A stretch of DNA of 29,242 nt from Chara braunii. Lineage: Eukaryota; Streptophyta; Charophyceae; Charales; Characeae. The stretch spans positions 163,649 to 192,890 of the forward strand of contig BFEA01000758.1 of NCBI GenBank assembly GCA_003427395.1. Direction: 5' to 3'. Shown here piece after piece: positions 11,063-20,403 of the stretch. The position numbers and the translations under genes are program-made. Each line of letters opens with the position of its first letter. Position 1 is the first letter of the stretch. The notes beneath the pieces were generated by a model that had not been told where the DNA came from, ran no database searches, and saw only the letters and a program-made list of their open reading frames with translations.

Positions 11063-11288
11063 AACCCTCAACCCCTCAGCCTTTCTCATCCAATGCTGCT
11101 TCGCTCCTAAGCCGTCGCCTACTGGTCTCGATCCCCGTACCTCCGTTTCGCAAGTCCAATGCTGTAACCTATAGGGCTAGGCCCAAGCTTAAAATCAACA
11201 TGCGAGGACTCTCATATGAACGAATGCAGCACAACGCTCAGGGCCAAGAAAGCGCCCGGGCCACTCCTCCATTCGCTGCCGAGCGTGC

Positions 11289-11319
11289 TGTCGGACCAAA
11301 TACCCTTACAAGGGTATTT
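11289..11319 (+). repeat. Palindromic terminus, copy A (TGTCGG...AAATACCCT/AGGGTATTT)
   Basis: TGTCGG at 11289-11294 is followed by ACC and a perfect 9 bp hairpin: AAATACCCT (11298-11306), loop TACA, AGGGTATTT (11311-11319). The same layout occurs at 28495-28526 (same strand) and at 20375-20403 (opposite strand), where it abuts the satellite. It is therefore probably the end of a mobile element family. I cannot identify the family. Confidence 0.6.
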
Positions 11320-12017
11320 TGACCATGATTTTACAATCTACACATCGATCGTGCCAATCACCATGATAGAGTCGGTCTAAACTTAGAAGTGCACGCGTTT
11401 TCACACGATACCATAAAAACGATTTCCTCGACTATTGAGGCCGGGACAAATCGGTGAGAAGATTTTGAGAGAGAACGAGCGCGTGTTGTTTCGACGCACA
11501 CTGTAATAATTAGGATCGGTGGTAATACCTTCTGCCCAGGAAGGTCGAGAGGTTGATTAGGTTAGTGATGTATCAGAGACATCTACGACACACACTGAGA
11601 CTTGGGTTGGTGTCTGTCTACTTACCGGTACTGGTCCTCGAAAATTGCCAAATTGTCTCTTCTAATCGGCCTCGGGCACTCGGCGCGTTTACCTCAGTTG
11701 GTGTGGTATCGACCGATCTATTACCTAAGTTCTTTCTGCAGCTCCTAAGTGTTGCAGCCCTCTTTGCCCGCCACTTGAGTGTTTTCCCCACCACGACCCT
11801 TACTGTCACGACCACGACTAAGCGTCGACTCTTCGGGCCTTCCGTTCCACCAAGTACCCCTGCGAGTCATACACACGCTCGAGCCGACAAACACTCATAT
11901 AGGCAGGCGGACCGGCGAGTATACGCACGCACAAATTTAGGAAAGGGAGCGGACCGCTAGTTGAATCGAGCCCCATTACTCTATATAAAATTGAGTGGCT
12001 CTTTTTTTAACTGAAGT

Positions 12018-12085
12018 AGGAGTTAGCTTAGTAGATTATGGGGTAGACTATTAAATAGGAGGTACAGGGATCGATTCTGTCTAGC
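12018..12085 (+). other. tRNA-like (SINE head-like) relic
   Basis: An A-box-like TTAGCTTAGTAGA lies at 12023-12035 and a B-box match GATCGATTC (consensus GWTCRANNC) at 12069-12077. The T-arm folds as ACAGG (12064-12068), a 7-nt loop and TCTGT (12076-12080). The would-be acceptor ends do not pair, so this is not a working tRNA; a tRNA-derived SINE fragment is the likely reading. A TATATAAAA stretch lies ~40 bp upstream. Confidence 0.4.
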
Positions 12086-12139
12086 CCCACAAGTTAGCCC
12101 TTTTGTATGCTTTAACGAAGTTCTACTTTTACTCCAACT

Positions 12140-12215
12140 TCGGGCAATGGGGGCTCGAACCCGTGACCTTGGGGTGGGAGTTAGTGAAGTTAGATTCGTT
12201 AGAGCCGAGTGCTGT
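12140..12215 (-). other. tRNA-like relic in opposite orientation
   Basis: On the minus strand GGTCACGGGTTCGAGCCCCC contains a perfect B-box GTTCGAGCC (+ strand 12152-12160). An A-box is only weakly visible upstream on that strand. It faces the tRNA-like relic at 12018-12085 tail to tail, ~60 bp apart. The acceptor stem is not intact. Confidence 0.35.
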
Positions 12216-12239
12216 AGGCCCGACACTTGGCAGGTTAGG

Positions 12240-13340
12240 ACGGTTAACCGTTAGATTTTGTTAGCTTTCTTTTCTTTCTTTTATCTTTTTTTCTTTATTA
12301 TTTATTTTTCTTTTTTCGTTCTCACGATTTTTACCACGGGTGCCTAAATGAATACCCCTCTGATACTAGGACAAATTCATTCAAGCGTGGCCCGTAGTAA
12401 GCACCCGCTCCGATCGCAACCAGCTGAGCCTCGCCGCAGGCAGGGCAGTCTGATCGAGGGGCGTTGAGCATTCCGTAGTACGAAGAGGAACAAAGTGGGT
12501 GGAGAGTAAGTGACCAATACTTAGCGCTCCTGACGAACGGATGAACAGAATCGAATGATCTACTGTTAGAACATGAGAATGTAAGCTACTACACGAGCGC
12601 ATGTATAAAGAGAGAGAAAAGTCACGAAGGAGAAGAAGGAGAAGAAAAAGAAGGATGTGAGGAGGAGGAAGAAACGTAGGTAAGTAGGGACGCAACAAAG
12701 AGCAGGATCGGAAAGAGGAAAGGAGTGATTACGGGAGAAAAAGAAAACAAAAAACAAAAAAAACAAAAAACAACCCCGATCTTCTTCCCTCGAGCACAAC
12801 ACTTCCTCATGTTTGACTGAACTTGACCAAAGCCATAGTTTAGGTACATCTAACGAAAACAGGCATACGCAAACTAAGCAAGCTTGCACTCGATGGAGAG
12901 ACCTGGCATGCGGGTGCGTGTGGAAAGCCAAGATAGTAGAGTCGAACAGAGAAAGAGCAGGGGAGGAGAACATGCTTACCTGGCGTTGCAGTCGACGACG
13001 GCGTTGTTCCTAGCATGAACCAGCAGGGAACGTAGGGGGGATGTATGCGCAGAGGTTGAGTGAGCGGTCCCGCAATGAGAAGATACGGGCGCAGGGAGAA
13101 AGAAAGGTGCATGATGTTGCGCGCTTCATGGTTCGTGGATCAGCGGTCAGTACAATTCGGGATGCTACGTGCTTAGTGCTTCGATGCTCCATACCTTGTG
13201 TGTGTGTGTGAGAGAGGAGAGAGAGAGAGTAGCTCACCTGAACATCCTATGAGTGTCGCCCTTCATCAGGCTGCACGTTCCCTTGCCGTGATTACACCGG
13301 GCCGGAAAGATGGATTCTATACATGATCAATTTATCATTA
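12240..13340. other. No gene recognised; purine- and pyrimidine-rich tracts
   Basis: A T/C tract lies at 12262-12320, GAA/GGA-rich tracts at 12605-12690 and an A-rich tract at 12735-12775. TG and GA dinucleotide runs lie at 13198-13228. Minus-strand frames through here are F/S/L-rich shadows of the purine tracts. Confidence 0.55.
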
Positions 13341-13351
13341 TTATTGATTTG

Positions 13352-13389
<38 letters not shown>
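13352..13389. repeat. (ATT)n microsatellite
   Basis: About 12-13 uninterrupted ATT units, preceded by degenerate ATT text at 13332-13345. Confidence 0.9.
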
Positions 13390-13390
<1 letters not shown>

Positions 13391-14169
13391 CAAATTCATG
13401 ACTACTAACGAGAGAATGATCAGGGGATAGCCGTGATTGCGGGGAGCAAGGTAGGACAAAGAAAGCATTGAAGAAGTTGAAGAAGTGTGAAGGTGCTGAA
13501 GATGTCATGTAAAAAAAGGGAGGGGGAGGACACTGCGAGATGGAGAAGAAGAAGAAGAAGAAGAAAAGGAGAGAGGGGAGGAGATGAAACAAAGAGGGAT
13601 AAAAGAAGATCGTGCGAGGAAAGGAAAAGGTGACAGAGGTAGCAACAGGGAGATGGTAAAGGGCCGATGGCAGTGGGCGCTGAGCCGCTCCTATGGCAGT
13701 AACGATCGGGTGGAGCAGAGAGATGGAAGGGGGGCGCGAAGTAGAAGAACACACGATAGGGAGAAAGGCATGAACACACATGTTGGTGGTGGCAAGGGCG
13801 ATTTCCCACTGATAATTGGCTTTCAGTGTTACGATACTCCATTAGTGTTATATTAGTGCAATGCCGCTTTCCGGACACTGATATACATTTTGTCTTTCAT
13901 TATGATTGGGCATTTTTGGATATTGCCACCTCGCTATTACTCACTTCTTTTATTGTTTATGTTATGATTATTATTATTGTATTTGCTTGAATTTATTTTA
14001 GTCATGATAATGAAGATGGATTGAACGAGGATCGTCACTTAAGACAGACGAGGAAGAGAATGAGGGAAGAGGAGAATAAGATATGAAAGGGGGATGAAGA
14101 TCGAGGGGTTGTGACAAACTGCTTCCTCCAGGATTTCACAGACTCATCCCACGCACACGCATACGCAGA
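13390..14169. other. No gene recognised; (GAA)n at 13541-13566
   Basis: Purine-rich sequence with a short (GAA)n run and AT-rich text at 13880-14010. Two long minus-strand frames here are leucine/serine/proline-rich and track the purine bias; there is no domain. Confidence 0.5.
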
Positions 14170-14700
14170 GGTAGAACTAGAAAACAAGAATAGACAGATA
14201 TGACAAACCAGTCACAAATAGACAAATAACATGAACAAACAGGCAGACCAATAGAATAAGATAAGACTGACACAAAACAGACATAAAGGCGGGAACAGAT
14301 TGACAGGCATAACATACACTGTCAAACAGACAGATAGGACAGGCACAGACAGAGACACGAACAGTCAGGACGGACAGATACAGGAAAGACAAGTGCAGCC
14401 AGACCAGACAAGCGGAACAGACAATCAGATGAACCCCGTCTGTGTGAGTGTGTGCAAATGAAATAGACAAACAATCAGACACAGTGGGGCAGACGAACCG
14501 ACATACACAGTCGGACAGGATAAACAAACACAGACATACGAACAGACAAGGACAAACTCGGTCATGAGAACAGACATACATGACAGACGGTCAAACACAG
14601 ATACATACGTACAGATAGACAGCCAGACAAACAAGACACAAAAACAGAGAGAAATACACATACACACAGAGAATGAAACAGATGGAGAGAGAAAGAGAAA
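14170..14700. repeat. Degenerate (CAGA)n-type simple-repeat field
   Basis: ACAGACA, GACAGAT and AACAGACA pieces recur at irregular spacing for ~500 bp, followed by GA-rich text to 14720. A similar, shorter field is at 16228-16345. The C/V/F-rich minus-strand frames (up to 134 codons) are translations of TGTCTGT repeats. Confidence 0.75.
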
Positions 14701-14859
14701 AAAGGCGAGAGAAGGAGAGAAGCCATCGCGGGAGGAAGTTGGAAGTGACCGTGAAGGGAGATTGCGGGCAACATGAGTAAGGAGACTCCACAAAGACAAT
14801 GCACCTTCCCCGTTGTGATTACTTCAGATGACCTGCATACGTCAAAACAACCAATCGTT

Positions 14860-14990
14860 GTTTGATTTTCATTATTGCTTCCGTATTATTGCTATATTCT
14901 TATTACTATTATTACTATTTGTTATTATTTTATTATTGATTTTATTACTATTTATTATTTTTATTATTGTTATTCTGTTATTATAATGAG
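14860..14990. repeat. Degenerate ATT-rich stretch
   Basis: Interrupted TTATTACTATTATT text ~100 bp long, related in composition to the pure (ATT)n runs at 13352, 15541 and 17979. Confidence 0.7.
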
Positions 14991-15518
14991 TTTATCTTGA
15001 ATGATAAAGGGACCAGCGCTGGGTTCAGGGCGCAACCTGATAACAACAGGCGAAGACAGCCATAACCGGGTTAACCTCGACAGTGGTAGTAATGACGAAT
15101 GGTGGTCTTGGGTGCACGTGGCATCTGTGTGTTGAGGATCGAGGTTGTGAGTGATTGCGAGAGACATACCTGATGCTTGAGACGACAGCATTGTCCGAGA
15201 TCTGCACGTACTTCAGGGGGCTATTGACGTCATCCGTGTTATTGTAGATGGTGGGCTAGATAGGAATTGTCATCTGTAGTCTGGGCACCGAGCGCCAGAT
15301 AGGATACCGTCGTTGGTTCGTTATTGATGATGATGGGACTATTCGCACATTGTCACTTGTGAGCTTTGTTGTGCTCTTGCTTGAAGGAACTCGTACTGCA
15401 ATTCTGTTGTTGGATCGAGGTCTCAACTATCTGGTCTCACGTATAGGATGCTGTTTGATTTCTGAAGTTCGCTATCTTGCATTCTGTGTGACTTGATTTT
15501 ATTATTTCTTTATTATTA
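14991..15518. other. No gene recognised
   Basis: Mixed-composition sequence with short frames on the minus strand only. I see no repeat unit or motif I can name. Confidence 0.45.
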
Positions 15519-15540
15519 TTGTTAAAGTATTACTATTACT

Positions 15541-15541
15541 A

Positions 15542-15573
<32 letters not shown>
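15541..15573. repeat. (ATT)n microsatellite
   Basis: About 10-11 ATT units following degenerate TTATTACTATTACTATATT text. Confidence 0.9.
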
Positions 15574-15574
<1 letters not shown>

Positions 15575-16127
15575 AAAGAGACTCAATTTCACTTCCAGAT
15601 CGCATACGTACAAACAGATGGTGAATCACACTGGCGCACAACGCCCACCACTAAGCTTAGAGATATGGCAACCAAGAACACAGCTTGGATGCAACTCGCT
15701 TCAAACAGGCTATGAACATTCCGCCCCTCGTCACAGCATTCAACACCACTGTTCACACTCCAACTCTGGATCACCCTGGATGCCGCATGCACACACTCCT
15801 ATCTCTAGCTACGGTAGCTACTACGGGCGCCAACTAACACTAACTGCAAGCAGCCACTTCGACTTCGGGCACATCTGCAAACCACCTCGCGCAGGTCACT
15901 GTGGCAGCCCTTCCGCATGGCTTCGGCAGGAATGAATTGATGGCTGGGCGCTGCCTCTTGATTTACGTCTGTATCTCGTTGGTCTGCCTCATTCCATCGG
16001 CCCACGGTACACGCACACCTCATGGTACTCCCTGAGCTGAACTGGGACTGACTGAACCGGTACCGTTGACTGCATGGGTTTGCACTGCCAACTCTATGCG
16101 GTAGCACTGCCGATATAGTGCAGTCAG
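15574..16127. other. No gene recognised
   Basis: An open frame (15519-15935, +) begins in the microsatellite and runs 138 codons in GC-balanced sequence without a recognisable domain. A TAGCTACGGTAGCTA palindrome lies near 15806-15820. Confidence 0.4.
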
Positions 16128-16190
16128 GATTGTAGCGGCTACGGCCTTGACCCTTCGGGACTGTAGCAGCTACGACCTCGACCCTGACAG
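16128..16190. repeat. Two tandem ~30 bp copies with GTAGCNGCTAC palindromes
   Basis: GATTGTAGCGGCTACGGCCT and GACTGTAGCAGCTACGACCT follow each other, each continuing YGACCCT. Each contains a GTAGC/GCTAC inverted repeat around one base. Confidence 0.75.
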
Positions 16191-16353
16191 AAGTTTTACT
16201 GCGACTTCGGCTACAGACCTAAGCCCGACATGACGCGGACAGACACGTACAGACAGCAAATAAGCAAATACATACAGATAGGCCAAACAGACGGACAAAG
16301 GAAGAGAGGCAAAGAAAGCCAGACAAGACAGCCAGACGAACGGACACTAAAAT

Positions 16354-16462
16354 GGAGAGAGAGAGAGAGAGAGAGAGNNNNNNNNNNNNNNNNNNNNNNN
16401 NNNNNNNNNNNNNNNNNNNNNNNNNNNNNNNNNNNNNNNNNNNNNNNNNNNNNNNNNNNNNN

Positions 16463-16522
<60 letters not shown>
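16354..16522. repeat. (GA)n microsatellite containing an assembly gap
   Basis: GA dinucleotides run 16354-16377, then 85 N (16378-16462), then GA again to 16522. The true length is unknown. Arg-Glu and Ser-Leu frames across it are artefacts. Confidence 0.95.
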
Positions 16523-16527
<5 letters not shown>

Positions 16528-16634
16528 TGACATAGGAAGTTGTGGTTCCTGTGCGCTACCGGCGTCCCTGAGCCCAATGGTCTGTGACAACAAATGCACA
16601 CCAGCTATTGTAGTCCTGCGCAGCCAAAATGAGG

Positions 16635-16930
16635 GTGTAATGTGTGTGTGCGTGTATGTGCGCAGACTGTGTGTGTGTGTTGCCATAGTTCACTATACAG
16701 CCAAAGAAAACATGACTGTGCCAGACTGTTTTGTCACGCCTTAACAGAGTGTCTGCGAGTGTGCAGACTGTGTCTGCGGGCGAACAGACTGTCTATGTGT
16801 GTGCAGACCATGTCTGCAAGAGAACGGACTGTCTGTGTGTCAACAGACTGTGTATCTGTGTGAGGATAGACTGTGTCTGTGTGTATGCAGCCTGTGTCTG
16901 TGTGTGCACCGGTTGTGTATGTGTTGTTCG
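16635..16930. repeat. GT-rich field with repeated GCAGACTGTGTCTGTGTG pieces
   Basis: CAGACTGTNTCTGNG units recur roughly every 20-30 bp among (TG)n runs. The cysteine/valine-rich open frames (73-79 codons) are translations of this simple sequence. Confidence 0.75.
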
Positions 16931-17978
16931 CTATACAACCCCGAAAAGTGTGACTGCATCAGACTGATTCGTCTGATTTTTTTACTGACACACACGCATG
17001 GACCTACTAGCACTGACCCAACCGCTGCTAGCTGCTAGTCTATGACACAACCCACTTTGTCTGTGGGCAACCTGCGGACCTCCGTAGCACAAGCAGCAGC
17101 GGCAACACTTCCACATCCTCAGCAACGGAATGCGTGAGTAGCTCACCACTGTTTCTTTATTTATACTTGGGTTTGGCTTGATTCATCGATGCCAGCCCAA
17201 GCCCAGGGGGGGTTGCACAGTTCCGCTTTACACTACTGACCAGGCTAGGTAGACAATGGGACTGGGAACCACTGACGTAACAAGGAAGGGCAAGGACAAT
17301 CTTTTGCTGTTTGTGCTAGGACTGCCCTTTGCGGATTCTGCTATGGACTGCTTGCCGAGGACCTACTTACAACAGCTACCCTACGGACCTACGGTTCAAA
17401 TCTATACAACCATGCTGTGTACGGATGACCAAAAGTGATACTCTGTAGTGCAGGATATGGGTTCGAACTCAGGTGAACCCACATAAGGCAATATACAGGG
17501 TTGAGGGCGAACCATGAAGATCTGCTGGACCACTGACCGAATGGTGAAACCGTTCTCATAGTAGGAAACTCACATAAGTATGTGGATGTGAATGAGAGTG
17601 GACATAGAGGAGTGGGAAAGAGAAGGTGGGGAAAGAGGAAGAAAGTGAGGGCACGTACCTGGTCCTGACGATGGTCTATAATGGTCAACATCTTCATATG
17701 CTTTGATTTTGTTGCTGATTTTACTGAATGCATTGTCATTTCATGGGTTGTTAGTAGTTGTGTGATTATAGTTTGGGTATTGAGCGCCAGTAGGGGAAAG
17801 ACTCTGAGTACTTATGTTGGTAATGATGAGAACAAATTCTCATTGACACTCGTGCTCGGTACGTTTCCATTAATGGCGTACCAATACATTTTGCTCTCCG
17901 GACAAAGTAGGACCTTGTGGCTTTCAAGGTGATTTCGCAAATTGCAATCAGTTTTCTGCAATTTTTCGTTTCCTTACA
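16931..17978. other. No gene recognised
   Basis: Unremarkable sequence with frames below 120 codons and no domain. A GGGTTCGAACT at 17460-17470 resembles a tRNA B-box, but there is no A-box partner. Confidence 0.45.
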
Positions 17979-17979
17979 A

Positions 17980-18021
<42 letters not shown>

Positions 18022-18068
18022 CATTATTATTATTGTTATTATTACTATTATTATTATTATTATTATCA
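17979..18068. repeat. Interrupted (ATT)n microsatellite
   Basis: About 90 bp of ATT units with single-base interruptions (ATC, GTT, ACT). Confidence 0.9.
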
Positions 18069-18331
18069 TATGACATTACGTGCTAGGGCGGGGGTCAGAG
18101 GTGGAAAGGGCGCGAGGCAGTGGAGAGGGGAGGATCGTAGTCAAGAATGTCGGCTTCTACCTCCCTCATTCTCCTCCACTTTTCCTATGTCTGACTCTCC
18201 TCGCACACCAATCTTTCAAACAATGACTGAGAAAATGATATGCTCAGTCGCCTGCTAGAACTAAATCATAAACCAAGTTTCTATTTGGTCGGCTTAGACA
18301 TATCCCAAACAACAGGGTGATTGCAGGAGCT

Positions 18332-18363
18332 CTGCCGGAGTTCAGGCGGAACTCTGGAGGCAG
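18332..18363. repeat. Two-stem hairpin
   Basis: CTGCC (18332-18336) and GAGTTC (18338-18343) pair with GAACTC (18349-18354) and GGCAG (18359-18363) around the loop AGGCG, with a small asymmetric interior loop. It is a clean 11 bp hairpin in sequence otherwise without features. Confidence 0.6.
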
Positions 18364-19001
18364 GGAACAGTAAGGTACGCACACGTTTGCCTAGTAAGCC
18401 ACAAACCTTTAAATTATAACCTTCAGGCAATTATCCGTATTTGTAATAAAATAAAAAGAGTACTTTGAGCCAGAGTATCTTTAGGCTAAACTCAAGCCGA
18501 GAGGAAAAAAGATAGTGTCCGTATAAAGAGGAGCAAAGCTTGAAGAAGGTTGATTGTGTGAAATGAATCTGATTGGGTATGACTAACGGTTTCTAGAAAG
18601 CATAGCGAGAATGAGAAGTTCCGGGTAACTGTCTCGCTATGTGAATGTTTCTTTGGAGGGATGTGGCCGCAGGGGAGGATTGACTCCGTTCAGTCTTCCC
18701 TTGCTTAAATAGGACCACCTGACCAGTGATAAAGGGATGGGGATCACAGTGGATTGAAGGACTTGTGTATGATATGATCGGATACTTTACTGATGGACTT
18801 CATCAAGTAACTCTTGACTATGTTTATACACTCTCAAAGGGTCGAAAGCTAACACGGCCGGGGATCAGGCGGATAAGTTTAAGACATGAGGTACACGTCT
18901 TGTATGGCCTAACCACGTAGTCTTAAAGGCTTCCGAATGATCCAGGGCTCAAGTGACGTCAAAAAACGACGATCGAGTCACCTGGTAAAACTTGCAAAAG
19001 T
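18364..19001. other. No gene recognised between hairpin and array
   Basis: A 64-codon frame at 18726-18920 has no domain. There are no clear repeats until the 60 bp array starts at 19002. Confidence 0.45.
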
Positions 19002-19830
19002 GTGATAAGAGTAACAAGGCTCTGAGAAGCCTTCCTCATCGCAATGATGTTACTGACAATGTGATAAGAGTAGCAAGGCTCCGAGCGGCTTGCCTTATCG
19101 CAATGACACCGCTGACAATGTGATAAGAGTAACAAGGCTCCGATAAACCTGCCTTATCATAATAATGTCGCTAATGATGTGATAAGAATAGCAAGGCTCA
19201 AAGAAGCCTGCCTTATCGCAATAATGTCACTGACAATGTGATAAGAGTAGCAAGGCTCCGAGCAGCCTGCCTTACCGCAATGACGCCACTAACAATGTGA
19301 TAAGAGTAGCAAGGCTCCGAACAGCCTGCCTTATCGCACTGACGCCGCTGACAATGTGATAAGAGTAGCAAGGCTCCGAGAAACCTGCCTTGTCAAAATG
19401 ATGTTGCTAATGATGCGATAAGAGTAGCAAGGCTCCGAGAAGCCTGCCTTATCGCAATAATGGCACGAACGGCGTGATAAGAGTAACAAGGCGCCAAAAA
19501 GTCTGCCTTATCGCAATACTGGCACGAACAGTGTAATTAGAGTAGTGAGGCTCCGAGAAGCCTGCCTTATTACCTGCTAGTGGTGCTTCAATACAGAATA
19601 GCAGTAGGAGGAGCAAGGCACCAAGATGCCTGCCCTATTTCCCAATCGCATGGATGAAAGAGTTGGTAGTAAGAGGAGTGGGGCTCCGAGAAACCCGCCT
19701 TATTACCATCTGGCCTTGATCTAATGCAGGATAGTGAATAAGATAAGCAAGACCCTCGAGGTCTGCCCTATCACAAACAGACGCCAATAAAAGGGTGCAT
19801 AGATTCTGAGTGATCTACCATATTACTTCT
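19002..19830. repeat. 14-unit ~60 bp hairpin array with co-varying stems
   Basis: Units start at 19002, 19061, 19120, 19179, 19238, 19297, 19356, 19415, 19474 and 19533, then more diverged ones near 19599, 19665, 19734 and 19783. The canonical unit has outer arms GTGATAAG and CTTATCGC, inner arms AGGCT and AGCCT, a 7-nt left spacer AGTAGCA, a 2-nt right spacer GC and loop CCGAGA; ~18 bp separate units. Several diverged units keep pairing by changing both partners: inner AGGCA/TGCCT at 19616-19630, AGACC/GGTCT at 19750-19764 and AGAT/ATCT at 19801-19816; outer GTAATTAG/CTTATTAC at 19533 and AGTAGG/CCTATT at 19603-19639. No reading frame spans the array. Confidence 0.9.
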
Positions 19831-20374
19831 AACCTTCTCTAATTGGATCAATCAACTACTAACATAATGTTTCTGATTCTATTAAGGAGAGGATGGTGAG
19901 ATGTTGGCCCTGAAAGACTTATTACTCTATCTTGGTACTTCTGATTTTGACTTCTATCATATGATTTCTTCTCCAAGATGAATTGACGATATTGCTTGTG
20001 CTTGTTAGGAAAAGAACCAAGAAAAAAAACTTTGGTAAACAAATCTTAAAGAGAAGAGACTTACGTAGGATCACATGGTCGCCACCACTCTGCACGCCAA
20101 CCTACCGCCGGTCAAACGTGCCGGATAGAGGGACGAAAACTTTGATTTCCTTACCTTAATCAACAAATAAAACCCAGGTCGGTCGGCTACGCTGGCCTTA
20201 TGGACAATTCAAAGGAAAAAAAATCACATGCGCGTCGTAAAGCTTGCGCGCCGACATACTCTCTGTTCTAAATAATCATTTAGTCAGCGCGATTCCCAGA
20301 TACAACCTCGCCTTGTGCGGAATACTTAACTTTAAACCAAAGTTATTTTTTGTTGTTTGCAAGAACCAGGGCGG
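19831..20374. other. No gene recognised; right end of insertion
   Basis: Unique-looking sequence that becomes GC-richer from 20070. On the minus strand near 20080-20105 there is TTGGCGTGCAGAGTGG followed by TGGCGACCA. This is loosely like the TTGGCG... primer-binding region of some plant retroelements, but I cannot place an LTR end next to it. Confidence 0.35.
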
Positions 20375-20403
20375 ACACCCTTGTAAGGGTATTCGCACCG
20401 ACA
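20375..20403 (-). repeat. Palindromic terminus, copy B, at the satellite junction
   Basis: On the minus strand it reads TGTCGGTGCGAATACCCTTA followed by CAAGGGTGT, matching copies A (11289) and C (28495) in TGTCGG, spacing and the ACCCT/AGGGT core. The + strand ends CCGACA at 20403, immediately followed by satellite sequence. This placement shows the motif is a true element end. Confidence 0.65.

Larger units (their letters stand above)
4690..20403. mobile_element. 15.7 kb non-coding insertion splitting the satellite (candidate giant non-autonomous retroelement or composite)
   Basis: The left satellite stops after CTGAAAACCGT and the right satellite resumes with CCGTGAAGTTT, which is exactly the next part of the unit (other units read AAAACCATGAAGTG). 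The interval starts TGTCGAGCG and ends GCACCGACA, i.e. TG...CA ends with TGTCG/CGACA inverted. The 4-base CCGT is present on both sides (4686-4689 and 20404-20407). This matches the anatomy of an LTR-element insertion with target duplication, but I could not find a matching pair of long terminal repeats, and no gag/pol coding is visible. It may be a LARD-like non-autonomous giant, a decayed element or nested insertions. The content is almost entirely tandem repeats and simple sequence. Confidence 0.55.

Noticed and set aside
13341-13878. Two overlapping ~150-codon minus-strand frames
   Set aside because: Leucine/serine/proline-rich translation of GAA- and GGA-rich DNA and of (ATT)n; no domain.
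14177-14804. Cysteine/valine-rich minus-strand frames resembling secreted peptides
   Set aside because: They are translations of the degenerate CAGA/TCTG simple repeat.
16219-16744. Long frames through the GA microsatellite
   Set aside because: They consist of Arg-Glu or Ser-Leu dipeptides plus 85 undetermined bases.
17455-17475. B-box-like GGGTTCGAACT
   Set aside because: The last consensus base is wrong and no A-box lies at the right distance.
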